Shown here: in pieces, positions 10,180 through 20,247 of the stretch
How the letters are laid out: every line of letters starts with the position of its first letter
Position numbering within the stretch: position 1 is the first letter of the stretch
NCBI GenBank assembly: GCA_951394045.1
Contig: OX595990.1
Location: 1,240,001 to 1,304,000, forward strand
Length of the DNA stretch: 64,000 nt
Reading direction: 5' to 3'
From: Nitzschia sp. DOCU1
Taxonomy: Eukaryota; Bacillariophyta; Bacillariophyceae; Bacillariales; Bacillariaceae
Notes under the pieces: model-generated
The model's input: the letters and a program-made list of their open reading frames with translations, nothing else
What the model was told of the DNA's origin: nothing
The model's database searches: none
Program-made: the position numbers and the translations under genes

Positions 10180-11436
10180 CTACTTGCTCTTTTCTTGTTG
10201 AATATGCCGAAAGACACCATCGAGAAGCTCTTGTGCAGCTACACGCGGTGTCAAATGACCTAAAAGCATTGCCGACTCGAGAAGGTTTGCCTGCTCTGCT
10301 AGCTCGGGATCTTGTTGCATGCGATGTTGCATCATACGAGTAAATTGTTTCCACATCCAATACTTGGCTTGTTTCTTTCTCTTTTCTTGCCACTTTCCAG
10401 ATGTTTGTAAAAAGTCTTTGTAATCTTGTATACTTTGCCACAATTTATCAAGTCCGTCCTTGGTCACCGAACTTGTCAGTAGTACCCGTGGTTTCCAAAC
10501 TTCGCTGCCATCACCGCTACTGTTGCTCTGCTGTAATACTCGAATGGCCCCTTGATAGTCGGCCGCAGTGGACTTTGCGGTTGCCAGCAAGTTGCCATCG
10601 GCCTTTGTCACTGCCAGAATGTTGGCCAGCTCGACAATGCCCTTTTTGACACCCTGCAGTTCATCACCACCACCTGGCGGTAATAGCAACACGAGAATAT
10701 CCACTGATTCAAACACTTCAATTTCCGATTGTCCCAACCCGACCGTCTCTACCAGAACCAGTGGATATCCCGCGGCTCCCAACGTCGTCACGACATCGTC
10801 CGTATATGCCGCCAGTCCACCCAAGACTCCCGAATTGCTGGACGGACGTACATAGGCACGATCTTGGCGAGAAAGATCTGTCATTCGCGTTTTATCGCCC
10901 AGAATGCTCCCGCCAGAAATGCCCGACGAAGGATCGATACAAACCACTGCCAGCTGTAATTCTGGATCTTGTTGCAACAAGTACATTCCAAAGGCTTCCA
11001 ATAAACTAGATTTGCCAGCGCCGGGTGGCCCCGCAAATCCAACCCGAAGTGTTTTCGGTACGGCGTCCTGAGAAACTTCTGTTTTCGATAACAAGTACGT
11101 CAATAAATAATCACCTTGTTGTTTTTTGGTAAGATTCTTGGATTCCATCAACGTAATAGCGCGACTCAGGGCGACTCGTTTTTGCAACCATTCTTTATTT
11201 TCGGATACAATACATTCAGCCAGTTTTCTCGTTGTCTCTGTCATGGCTTCCCAGCATGCCGTACCAGAAAGAGCCGTGGTGGAAACCCAACAGCGATGTG
11301 GTGTTGTAGTGGTGAATGATGGATTATTCCAAATCGGCGTCGCTTTTGTAGTCAACGACACTGGCATTACTACCCGTCGAAAGGAGGCACAAGAAGCGCC
11401 ACGGCGAACCCATACTGCCGATCGTGAAGTAAACAT
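10180..11436 (-). CDS. MMAA: MMAA/MeaB-type G protein for methylmalonyl-CoA mutase
   Basis: 418 aa. The start at 11436 (MFTSRSAVWVRRGASCASFRR) is chosen over the upstream in-frame ATG at 11511 because it yields an Arg/Ser-rich mitochondrial presequence. The P-loop GPPGAGKSS is at about residues 136-144. Further signature blocks are VCIDPSSGISGGSILGDKTRM, DRAYVRPS, VETVGLGQSE and the guanine motif TKAD. A helical C-terminal region follows, used for dimerisation in the family. MeaB/MMAA proteins are GTPase chaperones that gate adenosylcobalamin loading and protect methylmalonyl-CoA mutase in mitochondria. This implies a B12-dependent propionate/methylmalonate pathway in the organism. Conservation looks complete, so it is probably active. 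Confidence 0.94.
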   Translation of the reverse strand: MFTSRSAVWVRRGASCASFRRVVMPVSLTTKATPIWNNPSFTTTTPHRCWVSTTALSGTACWEAMTETTRKLAECIVSENKEWLQKRVALSRAITLMESKNLTKKQQGDYLLTYLLSKTEVSQDAVPKTLRVGFAGPPGAGKSSLLEAFGMYLLQQDPELQLAVVCIDPSSGISGGSILGDKTRMTDLSRQDRAYVRPSSNSGVLGGLAAYTDDVVTTLGAAGYPLVLVETVGLGQSEIEVFESVDILVLLLPPGGGDELQGVKKGIVELANILAVTKADGNLLATAKSTAADYQGAIRVLQQSNSSGDGSEVWKPRVLLTSSVTKDGLDKLWQSIQDYKDFLQTSGKWQEKRKKQAKYWMWKQFTRMMQHRMQQDPELAEQANLLESAMLLGHLTPRVAAQELLDGVFRHIQQEKSK

Positions 11437-12297
11437 GGTCCAAGGGATCTGATGTTGAATGTTGTGAATAATATGAGTCGATTTAGAGTCTTTTGTAACA
11501 CAACATTCCAATCCGACAAAGCGAACGCAAATGAGGAGATGAGACTGGATGGATGGAGGAGTGGATACGTTGTTGGAAGCGGAACAGCATGCGAGCGCGG
11601 CAAAAAATGAGAACTCCGAAAAAAAGGTGCGCGGGGAGGATGCTGTTTGCTCTCATTCGAGGAGAATCCCCCAAATGAATGACGTCGTCGGTTCTTCATG
11701 ACGTAAGAGCGAGTCAGTCATTCAGCATCCGGGTACCTTTCCTTTCCCTGCGCGGTGTTTTTCGCGCGTTTCCAAGTTGAACTCTCCCATCGTCTGACGT
11801 GTTGTTTGGGATCCGGCGGTAGAAGGAGTGGTGTATGTGCGGGAAAGAACCCACCAATGGGAGACGTTCAAAGCAGCATGTTGATCATTTGGTTTCTCGA
11901 CGATCCAAGGCGTATTTTTGCCATCCAACAAACAATTGCTCAGCGGCACCGAAGGCGGGAGAGGACACGCCGATTACAACACATCAGGTGTTGCTGCGAT
12001 TTCCCATTGAAAGAAGGAAAGAAAGAGCGAAGCTTGATTCGGCGACACAATTGCCTCCAGTGAGTCGTCCTTAACACGTGTGTATCGAGTGGTCAGAATC
12101 GACTTCCGGTTGTTGAGATACAATTCTGTGTTGAGGGAACATTCAGAAGCAAGTCCATTAGAAGTTATCACCGACAAAGACACAATTGCGAAACGAACGA
12201 AAAACCCTGAGAATAAAGTAGAAAGGCAACCTTTCAATCAATTTTACACAACAATCCCTACGAAAGACCAACGAAACCTCTTACACTACTAAACAAC
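11437..12297. other. Divergent promoter region between MMAA and PDZ-PPR genes
   Basis: 861 bp shared by two genes transcribed away from each other. It should contain both promoters. I see no additional gene and no clear motif. A few 60-100 codon frames overlap here without similarity to anything I know. Confidence 0.5.
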
Positions 12298-15200
12298 ATG
12301 GGCCGCTTTGGAGTTGCCCTTGCCATTTTGATCTTGACGGCGGACTTCGGTGGCGTCCATGCCTTTCACAATTTTCAGCCCAAGGCATTAAGCCACGTCC
12401 GGGAAAAGGTCATTACTCGGCGTAATTCTCAACAGGATGTACAACGACAGGTAGCGTCTTCCTCGTCCAGCCAAGAGTTTAATAATCAAAATGGAGAAAT
12501 CATCGGAGAGGCTTTAAACAGTGTGACCAATGCAGCACGGGATTCGATTGCCAGTGTGGTTCGAGACGAACCAGATACTGATGAAGCGAGGATTGCGATG
12601 AAGCAACGACAGGTCCAGCAGAGGACAAAAACTTATATCGTAACACTTCCTCTTGCGTCGTCGTCGATCATCGAAGAGAAAGCACAGGTTCTATCCATGG
12701 GAATGTTACTTTGTCAAGTCAACAAAGGACGCGAATTCGAAGGCCTGGAGCTGGATTTGGATTCTCTCGAGTTTCTGAAGAGTGATGCGATCGTAGAAGA
12801 CGAGAGTGTGGAGCGATTAGACGAACCGGCTCTCTCTCGGCGCATCAGTGGAGACTTTCAGGGCTTGGTGGTATCGTCGGTAACAGTAGAGGGTGCGGCA
12901 TGGACTGCTGGGGTTCGACCAGGAGACATTGTCAAAAGTACCTCAGCCACCGTGGGGTCCCAGCTATGGCCCAAGACTTCGTTGGAAGGCGTACGATCGG
13001 CTATTCAATCACGTAAGGCTGTTGCAGGAAGTATCCAATTGGAGCTCCAGAGACTTGGCGAGGCAGTGGACAATCAGTTCGAGCTGACTCTGGCACGTCC
13101 CATCGGGTTGGAGTTGAAAGGTAAGCATCCAGACTATATGTGTGCGCACAAAAGAGGAACCTCGTTGGCTCAGCCATTTGCAATTTGTAATGCTTGCGCA
13201 ACAGAGACGGAGGATGGTTATGTGGAAGTTACAGGTTTCACGCAGAATGCACCAACACTGGTGCAATATGCAGTGAAAGTGGGCGATCGAGTTGTAGCAG
13301 TGGATTCCTCGTTGGGAGACCGAATGTGGCCCGTGTCAACAGTAGACGGTGTGATCTCTGCGGTCACATCGCGGCTGCCTGGGCAACAAATCACATTTCG
13401 CTTTGAACGTCAAGGCACCATTGACGCTCCAATTACCCCCGAGGCTGCAACGATTCAATCAAAGAGAGTTGCCGCTGGAACTGCAGTGGCACCCGGAGTA
13501 GACCAGGCGGAGCTTTTGAAAAGATGCCGTGATGTCATCAAACGTTACACTGTGGTTGGCGAATCAACCAAGGAAAAATTTGTCAACAAGTATTCTGTAC
13601 CTGGCCTCGTAGCGGACAAAGTAATGGACGCGTTAGCAAGCGCTAGTGCCAAAGTGGATCCAATTACTTTATCGATGATCATGACCGCGTACCTTTCATG
13701 CCGACAGCCGCAAAAGGCGATCGACGCATTTGAAGCTGCTGTCGGAATTCACTCAAACGGTTCAGAGGCAGATGCTACGGTGGTTATTAAAGGAAAGAAC
13801 GATTCTGTTCTATCGCCCAACCTTGCTGCCCTGGATATTTATACGGCCAGTGCTCTACTCAAAGCACATGCGATGAAAGGCGATCTTTCCTCCGTACGGA
13901 GGGTGCTATCGGCTTTGGGCGGGCGGGATGATGCCTTAGTCGACGGTCTCAAAGTAGGAACCTGGCCAGGAACAGGGATGGGTGGGATACTTCAACCCAA
14001 CACCAGGTGCTACAATATTGCGATCTCTGCCCTTGCGGATTCGAAAACAGAGGAAGGTTTTGATCTCGCATTGCAAATCTTTAATACGATGGCGGAACCT
14101 AAACAACAAAGTGGTGTTGCACCCTCCAAGAGTTTGGTTACCTACAACACCATGCTCAACGGGCTTACCGGTTTCGGGCGATTCGACGAGGCAATCGATC
14201 TTTTCTATCATATGAAGAGATCTGGGATCATTCCCGACAAGTTCAGCTACACGTCGTTGGTCAAAGCCATAATAGCCAAGTCCGAGGGCGACATAGAAGA
14301 GTTCTTCTATGATATGAAGGAACAAGGGGTATCCCCAGATCCGATTCTCTTCAATACTGTCATTAAAGCACTTTGCGAACAGAAGAAGATTGTTGCGGCG
14401 AAGAAAATCGTCAGTCGAATGGAGGCTGCCGGAGTAACCCCTGACTCGATGACGTATGGCTTGTTGATGCAAGGTCTCATGGAGACTGGTAACCCCAGTG
14501 CCGCGCTCACGCTTTTCGAAACAGCTTGTGCTGACCGCCGAACTGTTGCTGTGACTGAAAATGTCTACCTTTACACAACTGCCATCAGTGCCGCGGCGGC
14601 GGTTGCTGACCATGAGAGAGCGCTGGAGCTTCTGTCCAGAATGAATGGCATGGGAATCCCTCCAAATTTGAAAACAATGACTGCGCTTGTAGGAGCCTGT
14701 CTAGCATCTGGCGCGCCCGACCTCGCCTATGATATTTATAAACGAATATCAAATCCCGATGGCTACGCGATGTTGCAAGGCATCCGAGCACTTTGCGGCT
14801 TCGGCAAGGCAAGAGATGCATTCGAGATGTTGACTACTCGACAAGCGAGAATTCTCTCTGGAAAGCAACTTATGTTTGCGTACCAAAGCATGATGGAAAG
14901 TTCCTTGCAACGCAGTGATTTCGAAACGGCGAAGATGGTATTTTCCCACATACTGAGTCAAGGCAATATTCCCTCGAAGTCCATCTACGAGACAGTCTTT
15001 GAAAGTCTCAAGCTTTTTCCGAAAAGGAAAGTGGGTGGACTGAGCCCGGTTGTGCACCTCGACGAAGAAAATTCGGCGAAGTTCGAGTTCCTGCTCTTTG
15101 TCTTGGATTCCGTGCTGGCTCGAAATCTTCCCTGTGAAGGACCGCTGTATTCTGCCATTCTATCTTATGGCTCGCAGCTTGGAGGTTTGCCACGGAAAAT

Positions 15201-15468
15201 GGCGTCGTTGCTGGTGTCTGCAAGGTCAGATACTGCAGACATAAAGATGATTGGTGACGCTCAACCGGAAGCGAATAATGTTGTCCACGGGTGGGAAGAA
15301 CTGTTTCTGCGATACGATGATCTACGAGATGAATTGGCAAAGGCGGCTGGCCCCGAAAATCTACCATCGCTCACAGTGAGGGTAAATTCTCGCGACGTGC
15401 CCAAGGTTCTTCGAGCTGAGAAAAGCCTTTCGTACGCAAAGCGGAAACCGAGGAGGCAAGAAGTTTAG
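12298..15468 (+). CDS. Plastid-targeted double-PDZ pentatricopeptide repeat protein
   Basis: 1056 aa, single exon. The N-terminus MGRFGVALAILILTADFGGV then HAFHNF is a signal peptide ending in an A-F junction, typical of diatom plastid precursors. Two PDZ-like domains follow: about 185-255 (VVSSVTVEGAAWTAGVRPGDIV) and 266-371 (VEVTGFTQNAP...YAVKVGDRVV). From about 505 to 820 there are at least seven PPR motifs, for example LVTYNTMLNGLTGFGRFDEA and ILFNTVIKALCEQKKIVAAK, ending GIIPD, GVSPD and GVTPD. The rest is helical. PPR proteins bind organellar RNA and act in processing, stability or translation; PDZ domains bind C-terminal peptides. I infer a plastid RNA factor tethered to a protein partner. 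No SMR or DYW domain is seen. Confidence 0.88.
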   Translation: MGRFGVALAILILTADFGGVHAFHNFQPKALSHVREKVITRRNSQQDVQRQVASSSSSQEFNNQNGEIIGEALNSVTNAARDSIASVVRDEPDTDEARIAMKQRQVQQRTKTYIVTLPLASSSIIEEKAQVLSMGMLLCQVNKGREFEGLELDLDSLEFLKSDAIVEDESVERLDEPALSRRISGDFQGLVVSSVTVEGAAWTAGVRPGDIVKSTSATVGSQLWPKTSLEGVRSAIQSRKAVAGSIQLELQRLGEAVDNQFELTLARPIGLELKGKHPDYMCAHKRGTSLAQPFAICNACATETEDGYVEVTGFTQNAPTLVQYAVKVGDRVVAVDSSLGDRMWPVSTVDGVISAVTSRLPGQQITFRFERQGTIDAPITPEAATIQSKRVAAGTAVAPGVDQAELLKRCRDVIKRYTVVGESTKEKFVNKYSVPGLVADKVMDALASASAKVDPITLSMIMTAYLSCRQPQKAIDAFEAAVGIHSNGSEADATVVIKGKNDSVLSPNLAALDIYTASALLKAHAMKGDLSSVRRVLSALGGRDDALVDGLKVGTWPGTGMGGILQPNTRCYNIAISALADSKTEEGFDLALQIFNTMAEPKQQSGVAPSKSLVTYNTMLNGLTGFGRFDEAIDLFYHMKRSGIIPDKFSYTSLVKAIIAKSEGDIEEFFYDMKEQGVSPDPILFNTVIKALCEQKKIVAAKKIVSRMEAAGVTPDSMTYGLLMQGLMETGNPSAALTLFETACADRRTVAVTENVYLYTTAISAAAAVADHERALELLSRMNGMGIPPNLKTMTALVGACLASGAPDLAYDIYKRISNPDGYAMLQGIRALCGFGKARDAFEMLTTRQARILSGKQLMFAYQSMMESSLQRSDFETAKMVFSHILSQGNIPSKSIYETVFESLKLFPKRKVGGLSPVVHLDEENSAKFEFLLFVLDSVLARNLPCEGPLYSAILSYGSQLGGLPRKMASLLVSARSDTADIKMIGDAQPEANNVVHGWEELFLRYDDLRDELAKAAGPENLPSLTVRVNSRDVPKVLRAEKSLSYAKRKPRRQEV

Positions 15469-15744
15469 AACCTTTCCACACCAGATCCGCGCTACCGCCT
15501 AACATAGAAATAGATTGCTACTGTACTCGGCTCTAGTGATGGCATGCAAAATGAATTCGTCATGTGTGTTCATTTGCTATTTACCTCCGCCAAGTATAGA
15601 CTTCTGACGAACTTCTGCAAGTGTGCATTGCTCTTCCTTTAGATCTCGAGCAGACAGACTCGTAGTATTTACTGATCAGATCGAGCGTCTCAACTAAAGG
15701 TGAATTGGGACCACACCAACGAATGCTGTACACATGTTTCCGTT

Positions 15745-16866
15745 CTATATTCCGAAGCCCTTCTTTTGTTTCCCCTTGTTCGGTTCTTTTTTCGCTTTGC
15801 CTTTTCTTTCGGCAAATCCAGATCCTTTGCTTTTCGATTCAATAGCTGGGAAAGCGCGAACGCTCTTGGCAATTTCTTCCGCCATGAAACGCTCTTCCGG
15901 GTTGTCGCTCACCATGCCTGGTATTTCAAGACAGTCATAAGTGAACTGGAGGGCATCGCGCTCGACTTGTGAAAGGTCCGGATGCCACAAACGAAACATC
16001 AAAATATATCGCATCTTGTCGCTTTCGTTTACTGCATCGTGAATGAGTGACGTATCAAACACCATAACTTTGCCATTGATCCACTCTCGAGTCTCATCGC
16101 CGATAGTGATTCGGCACTTATTCTCACCACTGTATGGAATGTCTACAGCGAGATGCGACGTGAGAACAAAATTTGTAAAGTCGCTGTGCTTCTTAATCTC
16201 AGAAGGCCCGCTCATGCTAGCAAAGAAGACTTCGGTGGCCGGAATGCCGCTGTCGTGCACAGCTCTGGATGTTTTGGGGAATAAATTTACGTTGACGGGG
16301 TCCCAAATTCCTCGATTCATTAGCACTAGTGTCTTCCAACCTTCCCCGTAGGAGCTGGCATCGTCCGTCAAAGCTCCTGCCCAAATATTATTGCCTTCTT
16401 GCTTCAATTTTTTCATATTCGAATTGACAGCATCAAATTCTTTCCGAATCTCAGGATATTTGGATTCAAGATATTGGGCCCAGTCAAAGTCTTCGGAATT
16501 CCAAAATGGAGAGATGGATAGACCTGGAACGTACGAATGACATTCTTGAACCATATCACTCTCATCTTCCTTTCCTGGTTCCCCGACATATTCCTTGTGA
16601 TAGTAATCCTTGTCCAATAATCGCCAAGATGCCAATACTCGTGTAATATCTTTCTCGTCGAAACGCTCCAAGAGTCCCTTCTCGACCATGCCCGCAAAGG
16701 TGTTTGGCGACAGCGGCACACTCGTATCTGGCATTGGATTTGCGGTGACACAGAGTCGATGCGAGCCTTGCTGCATCGGTGTCGACAACCTTGCCTGAAA
16801 AGCGGCGCATCCACCACACAGAACTGCCATGAGAACGGCTGTCGATTTATTCAACGCATTCCTCAT
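15745..16866 (-). CDS. Asp/Asn beta-hydroxylase-like 2-oxoglutarate oxygenase, plastid-targeted
   Basis: 373 aa, single exon. MRNALNKSTAVLMAVLCGGC-AAFQARL is a signal peptide with an A-F junction, so plastid import is predicted. The catalytic domain lies at about 195-310. It shows FFASMSGPSEIKKHSDFTN with the first iron-ligand His, CRITIGDETREWINGKVMVFD, and SLIHDAVNESDKMRYILMF with the second iron-ligand His and the 2-oxoglutarate Arg, ending RLWHPDLS. This is the pattern of the aspartyl/asparaginyl beta-hydroxylase family, which uses a two-His iron site. The substrate is unknown; animal ASPH hydroxylates EGF domains in the ER. The C-terminus is Lys/Gly-rich (KGKQKKGFGI). The 3' end lies 276 bp from the convergent PDZ-PPR gene. 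Confidence 0.85.
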   Translation of the reverse strand: MRNALNKSTAVLMAVLCGGCAAFQARLSTPMQQGSHRLCVTANPMPDTSVPLSPNTFAGMVEKGLLERFDEKDITRVLASWRLLDKDYYHKEYVGEPGKEDESDMVQECHSYVPGLSISPFWNSEDFDWAQYLESKYPEIRKEFDAVNSNMKKLKQEGNNIWAGALTDDASSYGEGWKTLVLMNRGIWDPVNVNLFPKTSRAVHDSGIPATEVFFASMSGPSEIKKHSDFTNFVLTSHLAVDIPYSGENKCRITIGDETREWINGKVMVFDTSLIHDAVNESDKMRYILMFRLWHPDLSQVERDALQFTYDCLEIPGMVSDNPEERFMAEEIAKSVRAFPAIESKSKGSGFAERKGKAKKEPNKGKQKKGFGI

Positions 16867-17292
16867 ACTCGCTCCAGATTATTCCTGTTGCCCTTCCCTG
16901 ACACAGCTTTCCTTTTTCCAATCTTTCCTTTTATGATATGCAACTATAATGTTTGCCAGGGGGGTCAAAGCTTTTCCAGAAACGATGATGACGAACACAA
17001 GTGCCAAAGGTTGTCGAGCAACTACCGGTAGTTCGGATTGTGTGTGCCCGTCACGATAGTGATGACTGGTGACTGACGTTTTGGCGGGACATCGGAAGAT
17101 CGTTGGCGTACCAGTACGCACGACACACAGACCATTTTCAAGAGACGCGCGTCCACAACTGCGCGCATGAGGAGAAAAATACGAGAGATCGCCGATGCAT
17201 CCTCGTCGCCGACGACCATGACGGAAACCAACACATTCGCAACGCACCATAATCTTCTTCAAGGTCATAACGCACATACCAAATAATTCACC
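16867..17292. other. Divergent promoter region with one CTACCGGTAG palindrome
   Basis: 426 bp between two divergently transcribed genes. The palindrome at 17022-17031 is roughly midway, a plausible place for a shared regulatory site, but no function is shown. Nothing else is recognised. Confidence 0.45.
17022..17031. repeat. CTACCGGTAG palindrome, copy 4
   Basis: Exact copy within the extended palindrome AACTACCGGTAGTT, in the divergent promoter region between the hydroxylase-like gene and the small membrane protein gene. Confidence 0.6.
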
Positions 17293-17761
17293 ATGTCGGC
17301 CATCATCGCAAAGTTGACCAACCCTGCTACATACATTTCAGCTTGGAACACCACGGCGCTGAGAGCCCAAGCATACTATCATCCGAATGTGAAGGACAAC
17401 GGGTGAGTTTCGAGGACGGCGAAGGTCCCCCAAATCAGGTCATCGGCTCTCTGGATCGAATGAGTCAAAACCCGTTTTGAACTAATCATCTCTCACTTCA
17501 ATTGTTTCTTCTCTTGACAGTGCCAAGCTTCTGTGGCACACCATGTTGGGAGTCTCTGCTGTGATGTACACTGGAACCTACCTTTCTCGTGTCCGTAAGT
17601 CCCAATTAATCGTTCTTCACTTCCTGGTGAAGTTTCCCCTCTCACGATTGTTTCTTTCTGGTTTTTTGTTCTCAGGCCCTGAAGTGGAACACAACCGAGA
17701 AGTCAAGCGAGTCGCCTTGGCAGAATACTACGAAAGGCATGGAGGATCAGCTCATCATTAG
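17293..17761 (+). CDS. Small single-helix membrane protein, three exons
   Basis: Exons 17293..17402, 17521..17594 and 17676..17761 give 89 aa. Both introns (118 and 81 nt) have GTGAGT/GTAAGT donors and CAG acceptors with pyrimidine tracts, and the phases join cleanly. The protein starts MSAIIAKLTNPATYISAWNT, has one hydrophobic segment (TMLGVSAVMYTGTYLS, about residues 43-58) and a charged tail rich in His/Glu/Arg. Size, one central helix and a charged C-terminus resemble small accessory subunits of mitochondrial respiratory or ATP synthase complexes, but I do not recognise the family. Exon 3 alone forms a longer open frame (17543-17761) that reads through intron 2; it should not be taken as the gene. 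Confidence 0.75.
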
Positions 17762-17976
17762 ATCATTTACGGGGTGTCCAAGTCGGGACAAGATCAGATC
17801 TTGTCTCGATACTGAAAAACTGAAGGGATTATCCTCGGCTAAATATTGGAAAACTCTACTAGACATCAAATGTTACTACTACAGCTTGCAAATGTCGTAC
17901 TTGTAGCATGAGTGTTTGCGATAGAGCTTATTAGTGATGTGGCGCTTTGTTATTTAAAAAGTCTTGAAGAGACAGT

Positions 17977-19071
17977 TCACTGGATTTCAAATCGTGGTCC
18001 AGGCAAGTGTTGAGGGCGGTTACCCGTCAGCTTGATGCGCCGTTGTTTTCTATCAAGATCAGAGACCCAAACTCGCACCCGTTGTCCCCGTTCCATAAAC
18101 TGTGATGGATGACTTCCGTCATCCCAAGATGGATGGTCCATGAAATGCAAAAAACCGTCAACCTCAGCTCCAACTTCAACATATGCGCCATAGTCAGTCA
18201 CTCTCTTGAGTACTCCCCACAATTCATCATCAATTTCAATCTCAGCCAAGGGAATTCTTTCATCGTCGTCGTCTTGTTCAGCCGGGTCCAAATCCAACAT
18301 GGTCAAGTGCATCTTTTTGAGCTCCGGGCTGGTCGATCGAACCTTGACAGTAACTTCGTCTCCAGGTGTAAATACTTGTCGGGGGTGTTCTACGAAAAAG
18401 TCTCGAGTGATTTGGGAAACATGCAAAAGTCCATCGCATTCTGTTCCAACGTCCACATAAACACCATAATCTGTCATCGAAATAACGACACCTGTAACTT
18501 CCAGGCCAGGGAAAAAGGCCGTTAACGGCGCCCTTTCGTCAAAACCAAGTGGCCTTTCGACTCTAGATGCGCGCTTCTTTTCCTGTTGTTGCTTCTTAAA
18601 ATGCATCATCATGCCTGTCGGAAAAGAAAATCGGACAAATTGTCAGTATCACCACACATGCAAAACATTACGCGAAAAGAGCTAGTTATACTCACGTCTC
18701 TTTCTGTCTCTAGCTGGTTCACGCTTTTGCTTGTTAGCGATTGCTTTGGCCTGTCCTCTTTCAACCAGGCGTTGCTTGATCTTTGGGTTGAGGTTTTCCC
18801 AGCGTCGACGACCGGCACCCTTCTCCTGCTCTGAGGAATCGTCGCCTTCCTCTTCTGATTCATCAACGAACAGCACATTCAAATCCCCAGCATCGGCCCT
18901 TTCGTCTAGAAACGTGGTGGGTCGTTCGATATCTTGCGCAACACCCAGGCCTGATCTTGGAGACACTCGTTTGCCCAACGGCTGCAAAAGGGCTGACGTG
19001 AGGGCCGCCAGCAGCAGAAAGAGTCCAGCCGTGTGCGTCAGTGCCGCTGGGCCAAAACCGAATCCAACCAT
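17977..19071 (-). CDS. Plastid-targeted protein with two S1 RNA-binding domains
   Basis: Exons 18696..19071 and 17977..18614 with an 81-nt intron; 337 aa. The N-terminus (MVGFGFGPAALTHTAGLFLL ... TSALLQPLG) reads as a signal peptide plus transit peptide. A Glu/Asp-rich segment and an Arg/Lys-rich helix follow. The C-terminal half holds two S1 OB folds: FFPGLEVTGVVISMTDYGVY...GLLHVSQI, and LWGVLKRVTDYGAYVEV...GFLHFMDH. S1-domain proteins in plastids include ribosomal protein S1-like factors, EF-Ts-type PSRP7 and RNA-stability proteins; there is no EF-Ts domain here. It most likely acts in plastid translation or mRNA handling. The stop is 215 bp from the convergent small-protein gene. Confidence 0.87.
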
Positions 19072-20247
19072 GTCACTAGAGCACGAAAGAATCGACGAAA
19101 CGATTGAATAGCAGCAAGGGGGCTGATTGCGAGCACCTGTGGGCTGTTTAACTTCCTGTTCGCAACAAGAAATTCGTTCTTTGGTTCCTTGAGAGAAATG
19201 GTTCGGAATGGTTGGCGACGGTACGGTGCATGTCGTGTCGCGGCGTAACTTCGTGATGTGGATGATGGGTGGATGATGGGTGGAGAGGCGGACGCTCTGA
19301 TGACGACAGACGGAAAATGGCTCGAATGGATCGGAAAATCTGCGGAGAAATCATGTTCCACGTGGCTACCCGTTTCTACACGGACAAGAAATATGGGAGC
19401 CTACCGGTACCGGTATTTTTGAAGCGAAGGTGCTAAGTTGATAGTGCGTACGATACTCCATGCTGCTTTGACTATGAAAGTAGTAAAAGTTCAGGAGTCG
19501 GAGCTCTCGTCAGATTGCTGGGTACTACTTTTGCTGCTCCGACGAAACGAGCGAAACGAAACCTATTGGATCTTGGGCAACCCACCACTTCACTAGATAT
19601 TTACTCCAGGAGTCACGTCGATCGAAAGGAGAAGGAGGTACGACTCAAGTTGCAAGCTGCATTATTCGTAGGCTTCTAGTAAACGCATGGAACTATTTAG
19701 TATTTGGCGGACGAAGAGCGCTGTAGGAACATCAAGGTTTTTACCTATTAGGAATCAAACTTACTGGGGCTACATCCTAGAATATTGACAGGAGTGGTGT
19801 AGCCTGACCATAGCTTGTATATAGTTGACAAGGGATTTGCCCATGACGTTAAGAACTTGCGCCATGATGCGGCGAAGGCCACTCATTGCGACTTCCAGTT
19901 GCGTTCGGTCTTCGCTGAGGGGCACATCGGAATGCTCCGTTTACTGTGTGGGTTCCCTCGGCCTTTGGCCTTCTTTCCCTTTTACTCTCAGTATCTGAGC
20001 CGGATGAATGGTCATAAAACAAAACAGGCTCAAGCACAGAGTTAGAAACTCGGCTCGAGGATGTTCACAGGTCACAAGAAAGGAGATGAGGCATGTTAGG
20101 TCACCGGAGTCGATAATAAGAAAGTTTCTGCTTGCAGCGAAACTATCAGTGCTTGGGCTTCGCAAGCTTTCCACAATATGTTTTGTTTGTACAACGGGGA
20201 AGCTCGCTCGCCTCAGTAGATATTCACAATTGTTTACAGGAAATGGG
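19072..20247. other. Intergenic region, no gene recognised
   Basis: 1.2 kb upstream of the S1 protein gene and downstream of the 20248-20988 gene. Short frames only. One near-copy of the palindrome family, CTACCGGTACCGGTA, lies at 19401-19415. No RNA gene or element is identified. Confidence 0.45.
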
